Below, piece by piece: positions 16,205 to 25,342 of a DNA stretch of 61,386 nucleotides. The stretch is from the NCBI GenBank assembly GCA_041060555.1, contig JBEUDS010000021.1, one strand, 5' to 3'. Each line of letters opens with the position of its first letter. Within the stretch, counting starts at the first letter, position 1. The notes under the pieces are model-generated. The model was not told where the DNA came from. It did not search any database and saw only the letters and a program-made list of their open reading frames with translations. A program made the position numbers and the translations under genes. The stretch is from CAUJIW01 sp963205175. Lineage in GTDB: Bacteria > Pseudomonadota > Alphaproteobacteria > Sphingomonadales > Sphingomonadaceae.

Positions 16205-17242
16205 TCAGAAGGTGCGGTTGCGACTGACAACGGCCTGGAGCGCCATCATCACCCGGTCGAGCAGGAAGCCGATGAGGCCGATCACCACCACCGCGACCAT
16301 GATGCGCGCCAGCGATTTTTCGCTGCCGTTCTGGAACTCGTCCCACACGAACTTGCCGAGCCCGGGGTTCTGGGCCAGCATTTCCGCCGCGATCAGCACC
16401 ATCCAGCCGGTGCCCAGCGACAAACGCATCCCGGTGAAGATGTAGGGCAGTGCCGACGGCAACACGAGGCGGGTCAGGCGCGCCAGCCAGCCCAGCTTGA
16501 GCACACGCCCGACATTGATCAGATCCTTGTCGATCGAGGCGGTGCCGATGGCGGTGTTGATGAGTGTGGGCCACAGCGAGCACAGCATCACCACGACGGC
16601 GGAAATGACGAAGCTCTTGGCCAGCGCCGGATCGTCGCTGGTCATCGAGGCCGCCACCACCATGGTCACGATGGGCAGCCAGGCCAGCGGACTGACCGGG
16701 CGCATGATCTGCACCAGCGGGTTGATGGCCGCGTTGAAACGCTGGGACATGCCGGCGACCAACCCCAGTGGCACCGCCACCAGCGTCGCCAGCACAAAGC
16801 CCAGCGCCACGGTTTTCAGCGAGGTCACGATCTGGTCGATGAACGTCGGCGGCCCCGACCACATCTGTCCCGCCGCCGCGGTCTGCGCGGCCATTTCACG
16901 GGCGGCGGCGAACTCCACCAGCAGATCACCGAAGGCGTGCAACACCTCGCCTGGCCCTGGCAACGCGCCGAGCGATGTCCGGACCAGCGGCGCCAACATT
17001 CCCCACAGCAGCAGAAAGCCACCAATGCCCGCCAGGGGCGGCCAGAGCGCCTCGACCACATGCCGCGCGGATGGCAGTTTCAGGGCCGGCAGCTTCAGGG
17101 CGGGCAGCGACAGCCCCCCCGGCAGGCCCCGCGCCCCCACCGGCGGGGCATCCCCCGTCGCCGGACCCGCGCGCTCGCCGGTGGTTCCGGCTGCATCCTT
17201 GTCCATCTCGAAAGCGTTCTTGCGCAAGACGACAGCAGTCAT
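16205..17242 (-). CDS. nrtB: Nitrate ABC transporter permease
   Basis: A 345-residue inner-membrane permease of the binding-protein-dependent transport family (NrtB/CmpB/TauC type). A Pro/Leu-rich N-terminal stretch of about 60 residues precedes the first membrane segment (PPLAGIGGFLLLWGMLAPLV). The coupling helix region (GMSQRFNAAINPLVQIMRPVSPLAWLPI) and the GTGWMVLIAAEML segment are typical of nitrate/sulfonate permeases. It sits between nrtA and the fused ATPase. The start ATG 17242 has GAGGA about 8 bases upstream. Confidence 0.92.
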   Translation of the reverse strand: MTAVVLRKNAFEMDKDAAGTTGERAGPATGDAPPVGARGLPGGLSLPALKLPALKLPSARHVVEALWPPLAGIGGFLLLWGMLAPLVRTSLGALPGPGEVLHAFGDLLVEFAAAREMAAQTAAAGQMWSGPPTFIDQIVTSLKTVALGFVLATLVAVPLGLVAGMSQRFNAAINPLVQIMRPVSPLAWLPIVTMVVAASMTSDDPALAKSFVISAVVVMLCSLWPTLINTAIGTASIDKDLINVGRVLKLGWLARLTRLVLPSALPYIFTGMRLSLGTGWMVLIAAEMLAQNPGLGKFVWDEFQNGSEKSLARIMVAVVVIGLIGFLLDRVMMALQAVVSRNRTF

Positions 17243-17268
17243 AGGTCAGTCCTCATCCATCCGACGTG

Positions 17269-18696
17269 TCAACGTACCCCGGCGGGGGAAACGCGCTGGC
17301 CCTGCTTGAGGCCGATGCTGAACTTGGCGAGATAGGCGTTGGGCTGCCGGCCGTCGTAGGTGATACCGTCAATGAAACCGGACTGCTCCGGCTTGAAGCC
17401 GTCGGTATCCGGCACGGCCGTCGCCGGGATCACGCCCTGGTCGACCAGCCCCTTGGCGGCGACCCGATAGAGATCGGGCCGGTAGACCGCCTTGGCGGTG
17501 TCGACATACCACTGATCGGGCTTGTCCTCGGCGATCTGTCCCCAGCGCCGCATCTGGGTGAGATACCAGATGGCATCGGAATAGAAGGGATAGCCGGCGA
17601 ACTTGTCAAAGAAGATATTGAAGCCCGGTGCCGGGCGCGTGTCGCCGGGCGCGAAGGTGAACTTGCCGGTCATCGAGGCGGCGATCACCGCCTCGTCGGC
17701 GCCGACGTAACTGGGCCGGGCCAGAATTTTGACGGCCTCCGCCCTGTTCTTGCCGCCATCGGCGTCAAGCCATTGCTGGGCCTTGATGATCGCGCGCAAC
17801 AGCGCGGCCGTGGTCTGGGGGTATTTGTCGGCGAAATCCTTGCGCAGGCCGAACACCTTTTCCGGGTTGTCATGCCAGATCTGGTCGTCGGTGATGACCG
17901 GCACGCCGATCTGCTTTTTCACCGCGGCCTGGTTCCACGGCTCGCCAACGCAGTAACCATCAATGGTGCCCGCCTCCATCGTCGCCGGCATTTGCGGCGG
18001 CGGGGTCACGGAAATCTGCACATCGGCGCCAATGGTGCCGGCAACGTCGCCGGGCAGGTAATAGCCGGGGTTGAGACCACCGGCGGCAAGCCAGTAGCGC
18101 AATTCATAATTGTGCGTGCTGACCGGGAACACCATGCCCATCTTGAACGGCTTGCCCTGCGCCTTGCCGGCCGCGACGACGGGTTTCAGCACAGACGCGG
18201 AAATGGGATGGACCGGCTTGCCATCGGCACCCTGCTTCAGCGATGGCGCGATCTGGCGCCATACCTTGTTCGACAGGGTGACCGCGTTGCCGTTGAGGTC
18301 GAGGCTGAGTGGCGCGATGAGATCGGCCTTGGTGCCGTAGCCGATGGTGGCGGCGATCGGCTGCCCCGCCAGCATGTGCGCGCCATCGAGCTGGCCGCCG
18401 ACGACACCATCCAGCAGCACCTTCCAGTTCGCTTGCGGTTCAAGGGAAACGTTGAGGCCCTCCTCGGCGAAGAAGCCCTTTTCCCTGGCGATGGCGAGCG
18501 GCGCCATGTCGGTGAGCTTGATGAAGCCGAGCTTGAGATTGGGCTTCTCGACGCCCTGCCGGGACATCGCCCCCGCGGGTGCGTCCGCGCCCTGCGGCGC
18601 CGGGGCCTCCGGGCCGCACCCGGCCAGCGCCACGCCGAGCAGCAGCGCCGCGGTGAACCCCCGCCTGTTGAACCGAACGCTGTTTTCCCCGTTCAT
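17269..18696 (-). CDS. nrtA: Nitrate ABC transporter substrate-binding lipoprotein
   Basis: A 475-residue CmpA/NrtA-family periplasmic binding protein. The N-terminus has a twin-arginine-like NRRGFT followed by a hydrophobic stretch and a lipobox LAGC, so it is probably a Tat-exported, membrane-anchored lipoprotein. Family motifs include KLGFIKLTDMAPLAIAREKGFF, GQLDGAHMLAGQPIA and IDGYCVGEPWNQAA. I chose ATG 18696, with GGGGGA nine bases upstream; ATG 18705 directly abuts that sequence and is less likely. The gene follows an ANTAR-type leader with a terminator and heads nrtA-nrtB-nrtCD-porin. Confidence 0.92.
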   Translation of the reverse strand: MNGENSVRFNRRGFTAALLLGVALAGCGPEAPAPQGADAPAGAMSRQGVEKPNLKLGFIKLTDMAPLAIAREKGFFAEEGLNVSLEPQANWKVLLDGVVGGQLDGAHMLAGQPIAATIGYGTKADLIAPLSLDLNGNAVTLSNKVWRQIAPSLKQGADGKPVHPISASVLKPVVAAGKAQGKPFKMGMVFPVSTHNYELRYWLAAGGLNPGYYLPGDVAGTIGADVQISVTPPPQMPATMEAGTIDGYCVGEPWNQAAVKKQIGVPVITDDQIWHDNPEKVFGLRKDFADKYPQTTAALLRAIIKAQQWLDADGGKNRAEAVKILARPSYVGADEAVIAASMTGKFTFAPGDTRPAPGFNIFFDKFAGYPFYSDAIWYLTQMRRWGQIAEDKPDQWYVDTAKAVYRPDLYRVAAKGLVDQGVIPATAVPDTDGFKPEQSGFIDGITYDGRQPNAYLAKFSIGLKQGQRVSPAGVR

Positions 18697-18728
18697 CGCG
18701 CACATTCCCCCGTTCAGGCGCGAACAAC

Positions 18729-18836
18729 AAAAAAGCCGCCTCGACTTAGCTCACTGAAGAGCCAGATCGGGCGGCGACGTTGCCACGCAATGTTCCGTTT
18801 CCGCAGGAGGATGAACCTCCGCCCCACCTTGGGCAG
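18729..18836 (-). promoter_or_regulatory. ANTAR-type antitermination leader of nrtA
   Basis: On the minus strand hairpin P1 covers plus 18819-18836 (arms CUGCCC/GGGCGG, hexaloop AAGGUG). A linker of about 33 nt follows, then hairpin P2 (18771-18786; arms GUGGC/GCCGC, hexaloop AACGUC). Both loops keep A1 and G4. The P2 3' arm overlaps the terminator (GCCGCC 18770-18775 pairs with GGCGGC 18735-18740; inner GCUC/GAGC stem; six U at 18729-18734). The design, P2 stem and linker length match the nirB leader 5.7 kb away, while the loops and P1 stem differ, so selection on structure is likely. Confidence 0.8.
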
Positions 18837-18854
18837 CATCGTCCTGCGCCCTTA

Positions 18855-18888
18855 ATGGGTAAGCGATTCGCCTATCCGCCGTAAAGCC
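18855..18888 (-). promoter_or_regulatory. Promoter-like block of the nrtA leader
   Basis: Aligns without gaps with 13108-13141 upstream of nirB; the core is GGCGAATCGCTTA. It lies 30 bp beyond the end of nasS, so nrtA has its own start of transcription independent of nasT-nasS. CTTTAC is a possible -35 element. Confidence 0.45.
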
Positions 18889-18917
18889 TCTTCTCGCATT
18901 GCAGCAAAAATTTTCAT

Positions 18918-20126
18918 TCAGGGCAGGCGGGCGAGGTAGCCGGCAAGGTCGGCCGGATCAAATGCCCGGTCGTCAAAAAATTGATTACTTTCCAGCGTGA
19001 TGGAGCCCTGCTGGGTCCCCACGATGGTGGTGCCTTTCAGGCTGCCCTCGACCTTCGAACTGGCGCCCGGCAGCGGCTCGCCCGTCCCCAATAGTGCGCT
19101 GCGGTAAACATCGGGACGGAACACGCGGGCAGCGCGGATGGCGTCACCGGGATCAAAGCCACGCCCTTCCCACCGCACCATCTGGGTGTAGAGCCACTCG
19201 GCCTGGCTGACCCAGGGGAAGTTGGCGGCCTCGCGATGCTGGAACATGAAGTCGGGGAAGTGAACCAGCTCACCACCACGCGCCAGCAGCAGGCGGTCCG
19301 AGATCGCCCGCCGGATCAGCACCGCGTCACCATCGAGATACTCGGGACGCGCCAGGATCGCCGCATTGACATCCCAGTTCGCCGGGTCGACGAAGTGGGC
19401 GCCCGCCCGACGCAAGGCGCGCACCAGGGCCTCCACATCAGCACGTCGTTCCTCCAGCCTGGCTTCACGCAGCGCCAGCACCTTTTCCACTCCGCGGCGC
19501 CAGATCTGCGCGGTGACGAGCACGATCTCGCCGGCGCCGCGCTCCACCGCCACGCTGTTCCACGGCTCCCCGACACAGATGCCATCGACCTCGCCAGCCT
19601 CCAGCGCGTCCGCACAGAAGGGCGGCGGCACGGTGACGATCTCCACCTCCTCGTCCGGCCGCACGCCACACGCGGCCAGCCAGTAGCGCAGCATGTAGTT
19701 ATGACTGGAATGACGGTGGACGACCCCGAAGCGCAGTCGCTTGCCGGCCGCCTTGCGGGCCTGCGCCACCACGGCCAGCGCCGCACCGACACGCGCCGGA
19801 TCGCCCAGTTGCCCCGGCGTGCCCACCTGACGGGCCAGTTCGGGACGCAGGGTGACGGCATTGCCGTTCAGACCCAGCACGAACGGCACGGACAGTGGCT
19901 GGGCGGGCCGGTCGCGGCCCAGGGTGGTGGCGATGGCCAGCGGCGCCACCAGGTGCGCGGCATCACTGTGGCCGTAGAGCAGGCGGTCAAGCACCGTCGC
20001 CCAGCTGATGTCCCTCACCAGCCGCAACGACAGGCCTTCCGCCTCGGCAAAGCCATGCTCGCGGGCGAGAATCGGCAAACAGGCATCCACCAGAGGCAGG
20101 AAGCCGACAACGAATTCGTTGGGCAT
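18918..20126 (-). CDS. nasS: NasS nitrate sensor, cytoplasmic NrtA-like protein
   Basis: A 402-residue member of the CmpA/NrtA binding-protein family without a signal peptide or lipobox, the mark of NasS. Family motifs are VVGFLPLVDACLPILAREHGF, SDAAHLVAPLAIA and DGICVGEPWNSVAVE. In known systems NasS holds NasT inactive until nitrate or nitrite binds. It is paralogous to nrtA next door, suggesting the sensor came from the transporter's binding protein. The start overlaps the nasT stop (TGATG), supporting equimolar synthesis with its partner. Confidence 0.92.
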   Translation of the reverse strand: MPNEFVVGFLPLVDACLPILAREHGFAEAEGLSLRLVRDISWATVLDRLLYGHSDAAHLVAPLAIATTLGRDRPAQPLSVPFVLGLNGNAVTLRPELARQVGTPGQLGDPARVGAALAVVAQARKAAGKRLRFGVVHRHSSHNYMLRYWLAACGVRPDEEVEIVTVPPPFCADALEAGEVDGICVGEPWNSVAVERGAGEIVLVTAQIWRRGVEKVLALREARLEERRADVEALVRALRRAGAHFVDPANWDVNAAILARPEYLDGDAVLIRRAISDRLLLARGGELVHFPDFMFQHREAANFPWVSQAEWLYTQMVRWEGRGFDPGDAIRAARVFRPDVYRSALLGTGEPLPGASSKVEGSLKGTTIVGTQQGSITLESNQFFDDRAFDPADLAGYLARLP

Positions 20127-20704
20127 CAGCGTCCTCCCATCAGTGTGTGCGCGGTGACAACCGCCTCGGCGATATCGGCGATGCGCTTGCCCTGGTTCAT
20201 GGCCGTGCGCCGGAGTTCCGCGTAAGCCTGCGCTTCCGGCAATCCCCGGCTGTCCATCAGGATACGCTTGGCTGTGTCAATGGTCTCACGCTCGGCAAGC
20301 TTGCCCTTGGCCTCGGCAAGGTCGGCTTGCAGGCGGGCGAAGGCGTTGAAGCGACGCACCGCCAGATCAAGCAGCGGGCGGATGCGGTGCGCCGCCATGC
20401 CGTCAACGACATAGGCGGAGACGCCCGCCTCCACCGAGGCCGCGATCGAGTCCGCGTCGCTCTCGTCGACGAACATGGCGATGGGTCGCGCCAGCGCACG
20501 ACTGACGGCGAAATATTCCTCCAGCACATCGCGTGACGGATTGCCGAGGTCCATGAGCACGATGTCGGGCGCGATCTCGCCAATGCGCGCGACCAGGCCG
20601 CGCCTATCCGTGACGACGAAGATCTCGCAATCATCAAGCGCGGCCAGACCCTCGTGGATCACGGCGGCGCGCATGGCGCTTTCGTCGACTATGGCAATGC
20701 GCAT
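20126..20704 (-). CDS. nasT: NasT ANTAR-domain RNA-binding antiterminator
   Basis: A 192-residue response-regulator-like protein. Residues 1-120 form a receiver fold (MRIAIVDES, DIVLMDLGNPS). Residues about 128-187 form the three-helix ANTAR domain (AERETIDTAKRILMDSRGLPEAQAYAELRRTAM). ANTAR proteins bind paired RNA hairpins and stop terminator formation. Two leaders of that kind occur in this window, upstream of nrtA and nirB, so the targets are visible. The gene starts at ATG 20704 and is followed by nasS with a 1-base overlap. Confidence 0.95.
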   Translation of the reverse strand: MRIAIVDESAMRAAVIHEGLAALDDCEIFVVTDRRGLVARIGEIAPDIVLMDLGNPSRDVLEEYFAVSRALARPIAMFVDESDADSIAASVEAGVSAYVVDGMAAHRIRPLLDLAVRRFNAFARLQADLAEAKGKLAERETIDTAKRILMDSRGLPEAQAYAELRRTAMNQGKRIADIAEAVVTAHTLMGGR

Positions 20705-20970
20705 GACTTATTGTGCGGTGCAAAAAGGACGGTTGGCAACAGCCTTGTTGCCCGAATGGCATTTTCCCCTTCCCGCCCGATCTCGTCCACCGCCCCAGCG
20801 GCACCAGACAAGCCGGGGCACGCCGCCATTGAGCGGCAGGAGCATCAATGCAATATGCTTGACGAAGCCTCTTATTATACTACGTTCACCAACATAAACA
20901 TGATAACCGCCAAATTAATTCGGCGGGCAAACGATAAGACAAGCAAAATATTGTTTGGGGGGATTACTTC
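20705..20970. other. Divergent intergenic region between nasT and a TonB receptor
   Basis: The 266-bp region must hold the nasT promoter and the receptor promoter. A CCGCC (20907-20911) / GGCGG (20922-20926) inverted pair flanks the AT-rich core AAATTAATTC 45 bp before the receptor start and is a possible operator. No gene fits on either strand. Confidence 0.35.
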
Positions 20971-23376
20971 ATGCGCAACATTCACCTGTACTCCGTCCTG
21001 CCCATTGGCCTGCTCATGACATCTCCCGTGCTGGCACAGGACAGCACGGGAGTCGCGAGCTCCACCGGTGTCGTCATTGACGAAATTCTCGTGACCGCTC
21101 GCCGCACTGAAGAAAAGCTTCAGCAGGTGCCGATCGCCATCACGGCGTTCAATCAGGACGCACTCAACGAGCGCAGCATCACCTCATCCTACGACCTTGC
21201 GCGCTCCGTTCCGGGCCTTGTGGTCAATGCTGGCTCCGGCAATGCCTCTCTTCCTGACTTCTCGATCCGCGGACGTGGCCAGTTCTTCGGCGCAGCGTCA
21301 GGTTCCGTCGAGACATATTTCGCGGACGTTCCGCTCTCCCCGCCATTCCAGATTCCGACCCTGCCGCCGCAGTACTTCGACCTTGCATCGGTACAGGTGC
21401 TGAAAGGTCCGCAAGGAACCCTCTTCGGCCGCAACACCACGGGCGGTGCCGTGCTCTTTGTACCGGCCCCGCCAACCGACAAGCTCGAAGGCTACGCCCG
21501 CGGCCAGTTGGGTGATTATCAGAATCGCCAGTTCGAGGCCGCACTGAACCTGCCGCTCAGCGAGAAGGTCGCATTGCGACTGGCCGGCTTCTACTGGCAC
21601 CGGGAAGGCTACACCAAGACGCTGGGCGGCGAGCTCGACCTGACGACCTTCACGCCGCTCCCCGTGCAGGACTACAACAACCAGGATGTGATCGAGCTCC
21701 GCGGCACCCTGCGGGTGGACCTGTCCGACACGCTTACCAACAGCACGATCGTCACCTGGCACGGCGACAAGAATCGCTCTTCCTCCAAGGTAATCAAAGG
21801 TCGATCGGGAACAGCGTTCGGTGCCGGCGTTACGCCTTCCATTATTGATGACGCCCAACGCTCAACTCTCGACACCAACCTGGATCGGGACCGGTCCTCG
21901 ACGTTCGCCATCATCAATACGACGACCTGGGATATCTCGGAGAATCTGCGGGTCAAGAATATCCTGAGCTACATTTCGGCCCGTGGTTATGGCAACAATC
22001 CATCGGACGTAGACGGCGCGGCGATTCCGGGCATCAATCTGGTCAGGCCCCTGCGCCAGCTCAAGAACCGCCAGCTCGTTAACGAACTCCAGCTGCAGGG
22101 CACATCGGCCGGCGGCAAGCTGGACTGGATCATCGGCGGCATGCATGACCAGACACGGCAGCCCGGCGGTGACAGCACGATGAACATCGTCACCAATACC
22201 TTCAGTTTCTCAGAGGCCGGACCGGACTACGACATCCAGTTCCGCCAATCCCGCTTCACGACACAGTCGCTGTTCGCGTCGCTGACGTATCATGTCACCG
22301 ATAAACTGACGCTGACGGGCGCGGCGCGGCGGACGTGGGACGACATCTACGACCGGTCTGTGCAGGTAAACAACAACACCTCCAATCTCTCGGAGATTCC
22401 CGATCCCGACACGCTGCCAGCCAGCGTCGCGTATCTGGATCTTGTCGGCCAGCGGAAATTCCGTGGTTGGTCATACAATGTCGGCGCCGACTACAAGCTC
22501 AACGACGACGTCATGCTCTATGCCGGTTACAAGCGCGGCTACAAGCGCGGCGGCTTCAATGGCCGGGGTGCCGACCTGGCGAATTTCGGCCCCGAGACCG
22601 TGGATAATTTCTACGCCGGCGCGAAAACGAATTTCCAGCTCGCGGGCCAGCGCGGCACTTTCAACATCGAAGGTTTCTGGGACATCTATCACGGCGCCCA
22701 GCGCAGCTATCTCGACCTGTCGGGCGGCGCACTCGTCACCACCATTCAGAATGTGCCCAAAAGCCGGTATCGCGGTTTCGACACCGACCTCGCCTTCGCG
22801 CCCACCGACTGGCTGTCGATCTCGGCAAACTACACCTTTGTGGATGCCCGTCATCTGAAATACCCGGATGAGACGGTGGCAACGGCACTGTCACTGCTTC
22901 CCGAGGCGTTCCGACCGATCTTCCTGCAAAGCCATCCGATCTCGAACAACGCGCTGGCGGTCAACCCGCCGGGCGCCAACTCCAAGCACAAGGTGAACTT
23001 CCAGGCACGCCTTCACAAGGAACTTGAGACCGGCGTCGAACTGGCCCTCATTCCCAGCCTGAGCTACCAAAGCAAGCTCTATTTGGGGGACGCCACGGCA
23101 CGGGTGCCGGCCATTCAGGAAGTCTTGTTCAATGGCGGCGCGCCTATCGACTCCGCAGCCGACGGCGCGAGCCAGATTCCCGGCTATACGCTGATCAATC
23201 TGCGCGCCGAGGCCAACAATCTTTTTGGCCGCGACATGGATCTGGCGGTCGGGGCCACCAACCTGACGAACAAGGACTATATTCTCGGCGGTGGCGGCAT
23301 CTGGGCCTATGGCGTCGATGCAGTGGTCTACGGACCGCCACGCATGTTCTACATCGAGGCACGCTTCCGATTCTGA
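20971..23376 (+). CDS. TonB-dependent outer-membrane receptor
   Basis: An 801-residue receptor with a signal peptide ending SPVLA, TonB box DEILVTARR and plug motifs QQVPIAITAF, VLKGPQGTLFGRNTTGGAV. The barrel ends with YGPPRMFYIEARFRF and a terminal Phe. The start ATG 20971 follows GGGGGGATTACTTC. The next gene, an SMP-30 lactonase, begins 58 bp downstream on the same strand and is probably co-transcribed, so the substrate may yield a lactone. No siderophore genes are near, so a carbon substrate is at least as likely as iron. Confidence 0.92.
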   Translation: MRNIHLYSVLPIGLLMTSPVLAQDSTGVASSTGVVIDEILVTARRTEEKLQQVPIAITAFNQDALNERSITSSYDLARSVPGLVVNAGSGNASLPDFSIRGRGQFFGAASGSVETYFADVPLSPPFQIPTLPPQYFDLASVQVLKGPQGTLFGRNTTGGAVLFVPAPPTDKLEGYARGQLGDYQNRQFEAALNLPLSEKVALRLAGFYWHREGYTKTLGGELDLTTFTPLPVQDYNNQDVIELRGTLRVDLSDTLTNSTIVTWHGDKNRSSSKVIKGRSGTAFGAGVTPSIIDDAQRSTLDTNLDRDRSSTFAIINTTTWDISENLRVKNILSYISARGYGNNPSDVDGAAIPGINLVRPLRQLKNRQLVNELQLQGTSAGGKLDWIIGGMHDQTRQPGGDSTMNIVTNTFSFSEAGPDYDIQFRQSRFTTQSLFASLTYHVTDKLTLTGAARRTWDDIYDRSVQVNNNTSNLSEIPDPDTLPASVAYLDLVGQRKFRGWSYNVGADYKLNDDVMLYAGYKRGYKRGGFNGRGADLANFGPETVDNFYAGAKTNFQLAGQRGTFNIEGFWDIYHGAQRSYLDLSGGALVTTIQNVPKSRYRGFDTDLAFAPTDWLSISANYTFVDARHLKYPDETVATALSLLPEAFRPIFLQSHPISNNALAVNPPGANSKHKVNFQARLHKELETGVELALIPSLSYQSKLYLGDATARVPAIQEVLFNGGAPIDSAADGASQIPGYTLINLRAEANNLFGRDMDLAVGATNLTNKDYILGGGGIWAYGVDAVVYGPPRMFYIEARFRF

Positions 23377-23434
23377 GTCGACCGTGCAACGGAACAACCA
23401 AGCGACATGGCTGACAGACCGTGGCAAGGAGCCG

Positions 23435-24301
23435 ATGTCAACACTGACATACACGATAGTGGCGGACGGGCTCGCCTTTCCGGAAGGCCCCGTGGTCATG
23501 GAGGACGGTTCGGTGATTGTCGTCGAACTGGCCGCCGGGCGGATTACACGATGCTGGAACGGCGGGAAGGAGGCGATCGCCGAGGTCGGAGGCGGTCCGA
23601 ACGGCGCGGCGATCGGTCCGGACGGCGCCCTGTACGTCTGCAACAGTGGCGGGATCGACCTCATGCGCCTGCAAAACGCGACCGGTCCCGGCAGTGAGGG
23701 CCGGATCGAGCGCGTCGATCTTCATACCGGCAAGGTGGAGCGCCTCTACGAGGCGACACCGGCCGCGCCCCTGTCCGCCCCCAATGACCTGGTGTTCGAC
23801 GATGCCGGCCAGCTCTGGTTCACGGATCTGGGCAAGCACCATGACGGCGTGCATGAACAGAGCGCGCTCTATCGCTGCGCGCCCGATGGATCGGCGCTGC
23901 ATCAGGTCCATCTCGCGCGATCCTACAACGGCGTGGGGCTATCACCCGATGGAAGCACCCTCTACATCGCCGACACGCACGAAGCGGCCCTGTATCGCAC
24001 GACCGTCGCCGCACCGGAAACGCGGGAACTGGTGGCCAGACTGGACGGCGGGGTCGAACTGGACAGCCTTGCCGTCACAGCCGCCGGAAACATCTGTGTC
24101 GCGCGCATCCGGCGCGGCGGCATCGTGACCTTCGCCCCTGATGGCCGCCATGCAGCCTGTGAATTTCCCGACCCCTACACCACCAATATCGCCTTCGGCG
24201 GCGAGGATATGCGAACCGCCTGGATCACGTTGTCGGCAACCGGCATGCTCGTGCGCACCACTTGGCCGGAGCCCGGACTGCGTCTTCGTTTCACGGCCTG
24301 A
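23435..24301 (+). CDS. SMP-30/gluconolactonase-family lactonase
   Basis: A 288-residue six-bladed beta-propeller of the SMP-30/gluconolactonase/LRE-like family. Visible motifs are LAFPEGPVV, the metal-site blade APNDLVFDDAGQLWFTD and YNGVGLSPDGSTLYIADT. These enzymes hydrolyse sugar or xenobiotic lactones with a bound divalent metal. The start ATG 23435 has AAGGAG five bases upstream; an extended frame from 23291 overlaps the receptor and was rejected. It is probably in one transcript with the preceding TonB receptor. The substrate is unknown. Confidence 0.85.
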   Translation: MSTLTYTIVADGLAFPEGPVVMEDGSVIVVELAAGRITRCWNGGKEAIAEVGGGPNGAAIGPDGALYVCNSGGIDLMRLQNATGPGSEGRIERVDLHTGKVERLYEATPAAPLSAPNDLVFDDAGQLWFTDLGKHHDGVHEQSALYRCAPDGSALHQVHLARSYNGVGLSPDGSTLYIADTHEAALYRTTVAAPETRELVARLDGGVELDSLAVTAAGNICVARIRRGGIVTFAPDGRHAACEFPDPYTTNIAFGGEDMRTAWITLSATGMLVRTTWPEPGLRLRFTA

Positions 24302-24370
24302 CCACCGCTACGGGCCTCGATAATCATCCTGACACCGTCACACCCGACAGCATGGCAAAGGCGCCAATGG

Positions 24371-25138
24371 TCAAAGCGCCGCCAGCCCGTCCCACACCAG
24401 CTTGGCGCCCAGCAGCAGCAGCAGGCCGTTGGTCAGCGTCAGGAAGCGCTCGTGCGGCACCCGGCGCACCAGCCAGACGCCGGCGAAGGTCGACGCGATC
24501 GCCACCGGCAGCAGCGCGGCGGCAAGGATCATGGTGTCGCGGCCGAACTGGCCGAGCGCGGCATAGGGCACCACCTTCATCCAGTTGAGCGCCGCGAAGT
24601 ACAGCGCGTTGGTGCCGACGAAAATGTCCCGCTCTAGCCGTTGCGGCAGCAGGTAGATGTGCAGCGGCGGCCCGCCGGCATGGACCACGGTGCTGGTGAA
24701 CCCCGAGCCGGTGCCGCACAGCAGCCCCAGCGGCCAGCTCGCCCGCCGCGCCACCAGCCGATGGCCGAGCGCCTGGCGGATCAGCTGGTTGGCGGCGAAC
24801 AGCACCGAAATGCCGCCCACCGCCGCCAGCACCGCCGCCTCGCTGACACGCGACGCGAACAGATAACCCAGCAGCACGCCGACCGCGCCGGCCGGCAGCA
24901 GGATGGCGAGATTGCGCTTGTCCCAACTGCGGCGATAGACCCACACGCTCACCGCATCCTGCACGATCAGCAGCGGCAGCAGCAGCGCCGCCGCCTGCAC
25001 CGGCGGCAGCACCAGCGCCAGCAGCGGCGTGCTGAGGATGCCGACGCCGGAGAAGCCGCCCTTGGCCAGGCCGACGATGATCACCGCCGGCACGGCGACG
25101 GCATAGAAGGCGGGATCGGAAAGAAGCGCGGGCAGCAC
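24371..25138 (-). CDS. TauE/SafE-family (sulfite exporter) membrane protein
   Basis: A TSUP-family membrane protein of about 255 residues with eight predicted membrane segments. Typical sequences are VPAVIIVGLAKGGFSGVG and the second half repeat LCGTGSGFTSTVVHAGGPPLHIYLLP, both family signatures. The family exports sulfite or organosulfonates, but many members have no known substrate. I chose GTG 25138, which yields MLPALLSDPAFY as in relatives; a TTG at 25171 would add 11 residues. It converges with the lactonase gene and is divergent from the TIM-barrel gene to the right. Confidence 0.85.
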   Translation of the reverse strand: MLPALLSDPAFYAVAVPAVIIVGLAKGGFSGVGILSTPLLALVLPPVQAAALLLPLLIVQDAVSVWVYRRSWDKRNLAILLPAGAVGVLLGYLFASRVSEAAVLAAVGGISVLFAANQLIRQALGHRLVARRASWPLGLLCGTGSGFTSTVVHAGGPPLHIYLLPQRLERDIFVGTNALYFAALNWMKVVPYAALGQFGRDTMILAAALLPVAIASTFAGVWLVRRVPHERFLTLTNGLLLLLGAKLVWDGLAAL

Positions 25139-25342
25139 GGCAACAGACCTGAGAGCAAGACACCAAGGCAATACCGCCTGCCTATCGCCTGTTCGCCCGC
25201 GAGGGAAGCGATCCTGCCAGCATAACCACCATTACGCCGGTTGCGGGAGCGACGGCACACCGCCCGGCCTGTCACTTGTGGCTGCTGGCCGTCGGTCGGC
25301 GGTGGCGCCAGTGTGGCCCTCACGACCGCCGCAGGAGACCTC

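Noticed and set aside
14499..16862. A start of the fused ATPase far upstream of 16181
   Set aside because: The extra sequence is an out-of-frame reading of nrtB and lacks ABC features; the ATG at 16181 begins a normal ATPase domain.
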